Made by a program: the position numbers and the translations under genes. From the IMG/VR virus record IMGVR_UViG_3300050343_000013, positions 1 through 57,558 of that record: a stretch of DNA of 57,558 nucleotides. One strand, written 5' to 3'. The notes under the pieces were generated by a model that made no database searches, was not told the origin of the DNA, and saw only the letters and a program-made list of their open reading frames with translations. Of the stretch, positions 49,797-57,558 are shown piece by piece; position 1 is the stretch's first letter; the number at the start of each line of letters is the position of its first letter. The stretch comes from a virus.

Positions 49797-50138
49797 CTAA
49801 ACCTTTTAATCAAGGCTATAGAGGTTTCCTAGTAGGAAACTTAGTTAATCCCTATGTTCAAAACACTAAGGATCATAGGGACTGGGAGTTTGGCTTTAAT
49901 AAAGCCTACTTCAAAAACAAGGAGCAAGTACTTGACAAAGAGTCTCGAAGAAGAAGCTAAAAAGTTTGCTAAACAAAAACGTAAGCCTTCGACTGTCAAG
50001 GAGCTATCACCTAGATTATATTTAGCAGGTCAAGCTATGGGTGGTTTTATTGCAGCAGGTAGACAGACTTGGCGAATGGAAGAAATTAAAAAGGCATCGT
50101 TTGATTGGGCAGACTATATGTTAGATGATGATACATAA
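49754..50138 (+). CDS. Rmf-like early protein, frameshifted (about 128 aa)
   Basis: The first frame reads MVFKRTGPTTKAKVAKPFNQ, then GYRGFLVGNLVNPYVQNTKD and HRDWEFGFNKAYFKNKEQVL. After a break near 49940 it continues SLEEEAKKFAKQKRKPSTVK, with LYLAGQAMGGFIAAGRQTWR and DWADYMLDDDT. The G.RGFL.G...NPY..NT..HR.WEFGFNKAYF line resembles the Rmf/CrpP fold (G....G....NPY....R..W..G...A). If true it might bind ribosomes and bias host translation; that is my inference. It overlaps DUF3310 by 43 bases. Confidence 0.55.
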
Positions 50139-50142
50139 AAAA

Positions 50143-50170
50143 AGAGGGGGCGTTTAGCCCCCTTTATTTT
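50143..50170. terminator. Bidirectional terminator between convergent arms
   Basis: GGGGGC (50146-50151) pairs with GCCCCC (50157-50162) around GTTTA and is flanked by A-rich and T-rich runs on both sides (AAAAAAAGA and TTTATTTT). It therefore stops the early arm arriving from the left and the late arm arriving from the right, just between their stop codons. Confidence 0.9.
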
Positions 50171-53100
50171 AACCTCCGAATCTCTGCATTTCTATTGAGA
50201 GATTTTGTAAATCTTTTTGCGTCTCTAAGAACCTCTCTAATATAAAGAGTTCTTCATATTTTAACTCGTCAAAGTCGTCTAGGTTCAATTCTTTTAAACC
50301 TTTTGTAATATCTTTTTTACCGTATTTACTCGCTATCTCAAACTGTTGGTTTGTAACATCTTCAGGACCAGAATGTTGAAGCCTTAGAAAAGACTTAGCT
50401 AAATCTTTTGCTCTGGGTAAAACTTCTCTTTTCCAATGTACTAAGTTTTTCATCTTGAGGTAAACTTTCAAACCAAGTAGACTCAAGTAATAAACTAGAC
50501 TCAGCCTCTATTACATCGTGAAAGATACCATGATAAGCATTAGCAGAAGCTGGAGCTAAATCTTTTACCTTCTTGTCTAGGTCTAATGTAAAGTCTCTTA
50601 AACCCATCCTAGCCATAACTCTTTTAGTATCAGTCAAGTTAATAGTTCTTGCACCTAATACTTTTGTAGTTTGTATGTCGGCTTTACCACCTGCAGCAGT
50701 CTGTTTAGGTTCTGCTAAACGTTCTCCTGTAAATAAAGGTATAATATTATCTATATATCTAAATGCATTATTAACAAGTTTATTGTTTTGTTTTCTATCT
50801 ATAGGAGCTGCATCTGGTCCTGCTACAATTCCAACAGCAATATTTAAAGGCTCTAAAGGTCTCATAAGCGGGTTTATAAATTGACTTGCAAGAGTCACAG
50901 CAGCAATCTCCGCTCCCTTAACCATATCACGTCTTTCAGGATCAACCATAAATTTTATAGATTCCAGTGTGTCTCTCTGAGCTGTATCTAAGTTTCTTAG
51001 TAAGCCAGAAGCACCAAAGTCCTCAGTAAATTGACCAAACATAGTCATTGCCTGTTGGCTTTCACCCATACGACTTAATGCAATAATTCTAGCACCCATC
51101 CTATAAGCTGACACTGGGAAGTCATATTTTTGATCTAACAGCTGTCCTGACATTGGATCTACTGCAGTGTATACAGGAAGTCCTTCTTTAACGTTTTCTA
51201 TCTCTTGATTAGACAGTGTATAGAGAATACCTGCGTTAACTAAACTTCTAGAAAAAGCTTCACCCTTTGCCATACTATCATAGTATCCAGCCCCTCTTAG
51301 CACCATGTTTAGACCAGGTGTGTTTTTTCCCATAAAAGCTACAGTGTTGTTAAAAAATCTACCAAAAGGTACAGCCATACCTAATCCAGGTATATTTCTA
51401 GCATCCTCTAGATAACCTGCTAGAGTTCCTATTGTATCTCTTCCTTTGTAAGATTTAGAAAAGATAGCTTCTAAGGTATCATCAACTGCACTGGCTTCTA
51501 TATTACGATACTCTTTAGTTGCCATATATTTAGCAGCATCAGGGGATTTATAAAATTCATTCCAACCTTTACCTGTAGTCATTCTAAGTTTTTTATCCAT
51601 CTGAAATAAAAATTCTTGAGACTTAGTGTAAAGATCTTGAGCTTGTACAAGAGTTAATTTTTGGATAAAATCAATTTTTGCATCAGTCTTCATACCTAAA
51701 AGTTTTTGATCGGCACTAAACTTACCGTCTGTTAGTAGCCTATTAGTTCCCTCTACACCTCCAGGAAGAATACTATTTAACTTTTCTAAAGCAGCTGAGT
51801 TTCTTTGTAAAGCAGACTCAAAAGCTGTATAAGTCATATCAGGATCAAACAAAAAAGAAACTCTTTGTGCATTTGATTTTAATAAGTTTGCAGCTAACTT
51901 TTGTGTTTTAGCACCTTTTTCTACATCACCTAGAAGTTTTTGTATAGTTCCTCTTCCAGCCAATAATAAAGATAGAGTTATATCAGACACACTTTGTAGT
52001 GTTGTATTAGCACCCCAACCAATAACGTTTAGAGCACTTGTAGATGGATGAGAAACTAAAAGTCTAATCAACCTGTTTTGATTTTTTGCAAAAGATTCAG
52101 CTACTATACTTGGCTCTTTAGATTTCTTTTTACTTTTTACAAAACCTGCATCTATAGCAGACTCATATAAATCTTTTAACTCTAGATCACTTATTGATAG
52201 TCCTAGCTGTCTTGCTGACTGTCCTGCTGCCCCAAGAGTTGCACCTGCTTCAGACATTTTATGTGCAAGTATGTCCCCAATATCTTTACCAGTAACTTTA
52301 TTACGAGGTATAACTTTACCCTCATCATTTTTTAGAGTAATTTTATTACCAGTTGCTTTTTCTATAGCTTTTATGTAAGCTCTAGCTTCTTTATTACTTA
52401 CACCACCGATTATATCAGACATCCAATTAGTAAACCGATCACCCTCAAAACGTCTTGCCCAAACAAAACCTCTTTCATAAGCAATCTGTGTCATACCCTT
52501 AAAAATAACTTTGTCATCTTTAGTGTGACCTAATAACAACGTCTTAAAAAAGTCAGTACTAAAATCTAAACTATCTTTAGATAATACTGCACCACCTTCT
52601 ATTTTTGTTTTCCAATCCCTAGAGATAGGAACAACATCTTGATCAAGGTATTTTCCTATTGCCTCTGATGCTTCAGAGAGAAAACCTTCAACCTCTGGTT
52701 CAGGTAACTCTGCTGTTTGTACTGCAGTATCTGATTTACCACGTCTAGCAATAAAACCTACCTGTAATCCACCAAGTACAATACCACCAAGTGCTGCTAT
52801 ACCAACTGACCAGTAGTTTATATCTTCTTGTGCATCAACATCGACAAGACCATCTTGGTATAGATATTCCATGCCAGTGCCTATTGCAGCATCGACAGAT
52901 GCTACGGTGACTACTTCTTTAATTGCTGCCTTAGTTAATAAACGTTCTTTTACGCTTTTACCTAAAGTTTGTTGTGCATAATCGTTTATTTTTGTTTTAG
53001 CTGCTTTACGTGCAGTATCTAAACCATCAACAAACTTTTTAGTTCCAACTTTTTTAGCTAGCTCTTTAGTAGGCTGCTTTTTCATTTCGTTTAGTGCAGC

Positions 53101-53682
53101 TCGTTTAGCTACTTCTGTACCAACACGAATAGAACCACCTGCGGCAGCTTTACCTAAAAATCCAGCTAGTAAGTTTGCTGGATCAAGTATAGCACTTCTT
53201 ATAAAATCTACAGTGCCTTCTACCCTCTCACCTAAATTAGTTTCTTTACTATATAAGTTAGCCATATTTTCATATAGTTGATAAGCAGAGGCAGCTCTTG
53301 CCACCTTATCTGAGTCACCTTGTATATTATTTATATAGTCCATCTCCGACAAACCACGCACAGTGTTTCCTACAGACACACCTCTGCGGTTGTTGAGATA
53401 CATATCTACAACATCTTCTTTTGATTTACCTTGCACAGACTGAGTTCCATACCTATCTAACATATAGTCTTCAATGATTGGATAAATAGAGTCACCTACC
53501 ATATCATCTTGAGAATATGTCCCAGCTTCAGGTAATAGACCCTGAGCTGTTGTTATTTCAGAGTCAGGAAACATAACCTGTATGCCAGTCTTTGCAGAGT
53601 ATTTCTCAACTAACTGATCATCTGTTAGATCTATATATTGAGGATAATTATCTCTCAGATCTTGTATTGTAACTTGAGCCAT
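50169..53682 (-). CDS. Large virion protein, ejection-type, one frameshift (about 1170 aa)
   Basis: The N-terminus MAQVTIQDLRDNYPQYIDLT then DDQLVEKYSAKTGIQ is a recurring head of large phage virion proteins. A Gly-rich hydrophobic segment (WSVGIAALGGIVLGGLQVGF, near residue 290-310) could insert into membrane. The rest is mostly helical, with no protease or lytic motif that I can see. A break near 50430 shifts the last 90 residues into the frame seen at 50169-50486, where LPRAKDLAKSFLRLQ and a Gln/Phe-rich end follow. It corresponds in size and place to podovirus internal core proteins injected into the host; the role is inferred. Confidence 0.7.
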
Positions 53683-53685
53683 GTA

Positions 53686-54579
53686 TTACTCTTCTAAGTC
53701 AGGGAATAACTCAGGCATACCTGATAAAAATGGATTTGCTTCCCAATCTATAAAATCCATTGGATATAGTCTTACAAGCTCATCAAAAGATTCTTTATTA
53801 TATTGAACAGTTTCTAGTAATAGTCTTAATGCAGCTTCTGATCCAGATCCAGCAGATTCAACTTGTTCTATAAGCCTTGTTAATCTTTGTACTTCATTAT
53901 CTGATGTACCTCTTTCTGACAATAAAGTTCTTTGCATAGTTCTAGCTAAAGGCATTACTTGAGCTTCAACTTTTTTAACCATTTCTTTATTATAAGCATC
54001 TCTGTTTTTAGTGTTTATATTCATACCTGGTTTTGGACTAACAAAAAGTGTCGATTGAATCTCAGATGGAGCAGAAACTATCTCTGTTGCTAACTCCCGA
54101 TATCTTTTTATACCAGCTTCTCCTGTAAAATCTGTCCCAGTAATCCTCTCTATAAAATCTATTTTTTCAGTCTCTGGTGCATTAGACGATACAACATTTA
54201 ACATACTAGGAATCATTGAGTATGTTATATTTAAACCTTGTCCTGCACGTTCTTCTATAAAATTTTGTACAAACTGGGCGGCAAAAGGATCTTCTAATAT
54301 CGGCTCGTAAAATTGTAAATCTTCTGCAGTTAAGTCTGAATCCATAAGACCTTGACGTAGAGCTTGATTTGCTTTTACAGCTGAAGTATATTTATCACCT
54401 TTAAGATACTTATTACTGTCTTTTAAATTTTCTAGGCTAAGAGCAAACAAGTTATTTTCTCTTTGAAGTGCTCTATCTAGCTCTTTTTCTTTCCTCAGTT
54501 CTTCTTTATCTCTTCGTTTTTCTCTTGCTGCATCTCTTTTATCAAAGAATGCATTTGCACCTGCGGAACTAAATGCCAT
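53686..54579 (-). CDS. Helical virion-type protein (297 aa)
   Basis: It starts MAFSSAGANAFFDKRDAARE with a long charged coiled coil (residues 12-55). Further helical domains follow, including DPFAAQFVQNFIEERAGQGL and LARTMQRTLLSERGTSDNE. The C-terminus is FIDWEANPFLSGMPELFPDL. There is no membrane segment or motif. It lies between two virion-type genes (spacing 2-3 bases) and is probably a structural or ejected partner of the large protein downstream. Confidence 0.6.
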   Translation of the reverse strand: MAFSSAGANAFFDKRDAAREKRRDKEELRKEKELDRALQRENNLFALSLENLKDSNKYLKGDKYTSAVKANQALRQGLMDSDLTAEDLQFYEPILEDPFAAQFVQNFIEERAGQGLNITYSMIPSMLNVVSSNAPETEKIDFIERITGTDFTGEAGIKRYRELATEIVSAPSEIQSTLFVSPKPGMNINTKNRDAYNKEMVKKVEAQVMPLARTMQRTLLSERGTSDNEVQRLTRLIEQVESAGSGSEAALRLLLETVQYNKESFDELVRLYPMDFIDWEANPFLSGMPELFPDLEE

Positions 54580-54581
54580 AA

Positions 54582-55076
54582 CTACGCCCTCGCCATTAGA
54601 CCAGTTTTAACTACTGGCTCTTCTTCTGTTTCTATTGGTTCTTCTTTTATTTCTGCAACCTCTGGTTCAGAGTCTGCATCACTTAACATTCTTTTTGCCC
54701 TAGCCACATCACGTTTATATTCTAAAGCTTTTTTACCTTCTTTATCTTCAAAACCCTCTTCATACTTTACGCCAGAAGCATCTAAGACACCCTTTATATG
54801 CTCGTGTATAACAGGAGCAATAATTAAACTTACATCAATACTGTGTATCCCTCCCATAACAGCACTTCTAAGTATGCCTTGAACTAAGGTAACTAAGTCT
54901 ACACCCAACTCCACAAAAGATATTAAATCTCCTATGGCATCTTTAGTAGAAAGATTATCTAGGTGTACGTCTAGAGCCTCTATTGGATCAGTTATTTCAG
55001 GAGGTCTTTCAAAAGCTTGACTTCTAGGCTCTGCTGTTAGAGATTGACCTGGTATTGGTCTATCAGTTATCTTCAT
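54582..55076 (-). CDS. Conserved marine-phage virion-type protein (164 aa)
   Basis: It begins MKITDRPIPGQSLTAEPRSQ and contains ERPPEITDPIEALDVHLDNL, then ELGVDLVTLVQGILRSAVMG and GIHSIDVSLIIAPVIHEHIK. The tail is acidic and disordered. The MKITDRPIPGQSLT......RPPE..DP..AL..H and SAV..G.HSIDV.L.IAPVIHE lines are conserved in marine T4- and T7-like phages; the protein is unnamed. A hydrophobic middle could be buried or membrane-active. The start overlaps the upstream stop. Confidence 0.7.
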   Translation of the reverse strand: MKITDRPIPGQSLTAEPRSQAFERPPEITDPIEALDVHLDNLSTKDAIGDLISFVELGVDLVTLVQGILRSAVMGGIHSIDVSLIIAPVIHEHIKGVLDASGVKYEEGFEDKEGKKALEYKRDVARAKRMLSDADSEPEVAEIKEEPIETEEEPVVKTGLMARA

Positions 55077-55357
55077 CAGGTAGTACTCCCATCCTCATCA
55101 ATTTGAGTTTTAATTCTTTCTAACAATCTTTTATTAGATTCTTTAACAAACTTATATTTTTCAAACAACCTATCTGCCATACGATCTTCAACAGAGGACT
55201 CGTCTCCTTCTAATAAATTTTCTATAGCTTCTTTATCAGAACTCATTAGACCACTACGAATTTCTCGTATGTTTTTAGAAGCTTTTACTGCAGTTGCACC
55301 ACCCTCTTTAACAGCTTCATCTAAGTCTGCATAAGCTTTTCCATATTTTAAACTCAT
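55076..55357 (-). CDS. Small helical late protein (93 aa)
   Basis: It starts MSLKYGKAYADLDEAVKEGG and continues TAVKASKNIREIRSGLMSSD, then RMADRLFEKYKFVKESNKRL. It is a highly charged all-helical protein of unknown function. It follows the 1098-residue virion gene across the contig junction with a 26-base gap and is coupled to the next gene, so it is part of the virion-protein block. Its first 25 codons are repeated at 1-76. Confidence 0.6.
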   Translation of the reverse strand: MSLKYGKAYADLDEAVKEGGATAVKASKNIREIRSGLMSSDKEAIENLLEGDESSVEDRMADRLFEKYKFVKESNKRLLERIKTQIDEDGSTT

Positions 55358-57558
55358 ATCTACGTATCCTTAATTAATTTTTACTACGAAAAGTTAGGGA
55401 GAAAACTAAAACCACCGCCTTCAGAATCAGGAAATAAAAACCTCATTGCAAGCTCTGTGTCATTTGCATCTTTTTTAGCCTCTAACTGCATTCTTACAGA
55501 CTCTAAAGACTTATCACCCATTACAATTTGTAATGCTCTATCTGCAGCAGACTGACTGGCTACAAAAGCATTACTCATTATATCACGTTCTCTCTGCCAT
55601 ATCTCATCTAAATTCTTAGCTGATAAAGCATTTATAGTTTTAGCAAAATCCATGTTACTCTCGTTTTGAGCACTGGTATTTAAAGTAGCTATGTTTTGCC
55701 TCCACTTAGCATTAGCTTGAGCTATTACTAAACCATTTTGAGCATTAAACAAATCTCTTTGATTCTGCATTTCAGAGTTAAATTTCCTCAAAGAGTTAAC
55801 ATTGTTTAAGTTAAACTGATCCATAGCATTTGACTGAGAAGCATTAAACTGTGACACTATAGAAGACAAGTTAGAAAAGAACTGATTTCTCTGATTTTCA
55901 CTCTGTGCATTAAACTGTTCTGCAGCATTCTCAGCAGCTGAGTCAGTTAATATTGAAGCTATATTCTGCTGAGTCTTAAATATCTCAGTCTGCTGTCTAT
56001 TATTTAAGTTAGCCATATCCATCTGCAAAAAGTTTTGTGCGTTCTGAACTTGAGCTTGTTGTAAGTTACCTAGACTTGCCATATCTAAGTTAGCTAGTGC
56101 AGCAGCTTCAGATAATAGTAGTGCCTGTCTGTTACTTAGGTTAGCAAGATCCATAGTGTTTGCAGCTCTTGAGTTCTCTAATGCAATCTGTTGATCTGCA
56201 TTAAAGTTTAAATTAGCTATCTCAGATACTCTTGCTGCATTTACAACCTTGCGCTGAAAAGCTTGATCAAAGTCTATTTGTAAAAACTTAGCTCTTTGTT
56301 CAGCTTTAAACAAAGCTACCTGTTGTTTGTTACCTGCATCAATTTGTGCGATAGGTAGTGCAGCTTCCATTGCAGCTTGTACAATAGCTTGACCTGCCAT
56401 AGAAGAAGCACCAAGTCCTCTTTCTGCCATTACAGCCGTAGCTCTACGCATAGATCCTGCAGCCCATGCAGGAGTTTGACCATCATCAAACTGAGACATA
56501 AGACTTGCTAGCTCATCTTGTACAGATGCAGCTTGAACTTCACCAGTACCAAAAGCTTGACCTACTCTAGTTTGATCAACACCAGTACCTGCTACTACTT
56601 CACCACTTTCTCCTGTGGTTGTATCTAGAGTTCTTGTGGGAACTCCTGCTTGTCCTGCAACACCTTGAACTGTTTGAGCTGTACTAGTTGCAGCACCTAA
56701 ATCTGAAACAGAACTTGTATCCTGAGTTTGACCAGTAATACCTTGTGTCAAAGTTCCTAGAGTTTGAGCTGTTAAAGAATCAGTTTGTGTTTTTACATCT
56801 GGTTGAGTTGCAGTTGTAGAAGCAGTCTGTACATTAGGTAAGATAGGCTGACCTGCTACAGAAGTTGTACCTGCAGTAGCAGCTTCAGCAAAGGGTGCTT
56901 GAGGTACAGTCATACCTGCATCTACAGGTATAAAGTCATATGCGTTGGGTATTATACCAGAAACTCCAGCTTGTATTGGCTGCATAGTCTGAGTAATAAG
57001 ACCTTGCTGCATAGCTTTAAATTGATCTTGATTTACACCTGCAGGAGAAGGTGTTTGAGTGGTGGTGTCTGAGTTTGTGTATCCAGTGTCTGACCTACAT
57101 CATATCCCAAGTATCTGTAGTCCAAGTTGTACCAGTAGATGTATAAACAGTGCCTGTTATAGGATCAGTAAAATGTATCTCCTGCTTTATGTGCGACTAC
57201 TGCAGACCCGGTAGAAGAATAAGCAGGAATACCACCAAAAGATGGTTCTCCCTGCATCCACCTGCAGCTTTCATCATAAGTTTTTCTTCTTGTGGATTTA
57301 CATATGCAAGTCTGTGAGGTTGTCCATGCTATAGTAGCTGCGTTAGGAACTACGTTAGGATTTTGTTTACCCATTGCAGATCTATACATACCCATACGAG
57401 AGGATGCACCTGGATTTGAGGCTAAGAATCCTTCTAGCTCACTAGGTGATCCTTCAAAACCTAAGAATCTTTTAGCTAGTATAGTATCTCTATCTATATC
57501 ACCACCTGCAGCTACACCAGTTATACTTTTATCTACTGACGTTGCTTGAGTAGAAGCT
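55282..57558. repeat. Contig-end direct repeat, copy B (diverged segment inside)
   Basis: This matches 1-2242 but is 35 bases longer. Between about 57045 and 57330 it has many indels and substitutions, and outside that segment the two copies look identical. In the diverged part the translated allele reads GTVYTSTGTTW where copy A reads GYTSTYNGTSW, so some differences look like real strain variation and not only noise. Confidence 0.9.
55384..57558 (-). CDS. Second, interrupted copy of the 1098-residue virion gene (partial)
   Basis: Codons for residues 557-1098 of the gene at 103-3399 are repeated intact (55384-57012). Upstream of 57045 the frame breaks in the diverged segment and is recovered in pieces (for example 57165-57395, GMYRSAMGKQNPNVV). 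The contig stops before the N-terminal half. It is not a second gene in the phage but the same locus read at the other contig end. Confidence 0.8.

Noticed and set aside
55384-57012. A second, shorter paralogue of the 1098-residue virion protein
   Set aside because: Identity and exact offset with 103-1731 show that it is the same locus at the repeated contig end, not a duplicated gene.

Overview
The window is a nearly complete, AT-rich genome of a tailed phage, most likely a marine podovirus infecting an alphaproteobacterium. It is presented as a contig whose two ends repeat. Bases 1-2242 reappear at 55282-57558, so the unit genome is about 55.28 kb. The gene set points to the T7-like marine podoviruses in the broad neighbourhood of SAR116 phage HMO-2011 and of roseophages/cobaviruses. 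It includes a family A DNA polymerase, a primase-helicase, an acidic-tailed ssDNA-binding protein, B12-dependent ribonucleotide reductase, ThyX, a podoviral portal/adaptor/tail set, an M15 endolysin, and no phage RNA polymerase. The host assignment is an inference from gene content; no search was run.

Layout. All genes from 32029 leftward, continuing through the contig junction into 57558-50169, lie on the minus strand and form the late arm. In order of transcription it carries a lysis cassette (TM/coiled-coil protein, EF-hand holin candidate, M15 endolysin, spanin candidate). A run of small basic proteins follows, with an HNH-like protein, a small outer-membrane-type protein and a DUF1127 protein. 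Then come terminase small and large subunits, portal, a 1357-residue metallopeptidase-like virion protein, scaffold, major capsid protein, decoration candidate, head-tail adaptor and tail tube-like protein. Three fibres with 13-residue TAAELN repeats, a DUF7483-type fibre, a tail chaperone, a beta-propeller protein and a DUF6127 protein come next. The arm ends with a block of large virion (probably ejected) proteins. Genes from 33495 to 50138 lie on the plus strand and form the early/replication arm. It holds small unknowns, an HTH protein, a pyrimidine-dimer-glycosylase-like protein, a Cys-rich zinc-binding candidate, an M20/M28-type peptidase, a tyrosine recombinase, a SleB hydrolase, ThyX, primase-helicase, DNA polymerase, SSB, two PD-(D/E)XK nucleases, class II RNR, a DUF3310 protein and an Rmf-like protein. 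The arms diverge at a 1.46-kb non-coding region (32030-33494) and converge on a bidirectional terminator at 50143-50170.

The divergent region is the most unusual part. It holds a minus-strand promoter, perfect 19-bp palindromes that recur exactly at the integrase promoter, a second palindrome family, three iteron-like repeats, an AT-rich tract, and about 0.7 kb of strongly hairpin-forming sequence closed by a terminator. The last item is a candidate large structured phage RNA.

Caution on frames. Many of the most conserved genes (TerL, portal, capsid, scaffold, adaptor, tail tube, RNR, peptidase) are broken by one or more small indels, while several 3-4 kb less conserved genes are intact. The breaks resemble consensus errors (long-read or cross-mapped polishing) more than decay. 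I therefore report whole genes across their frameshifts.
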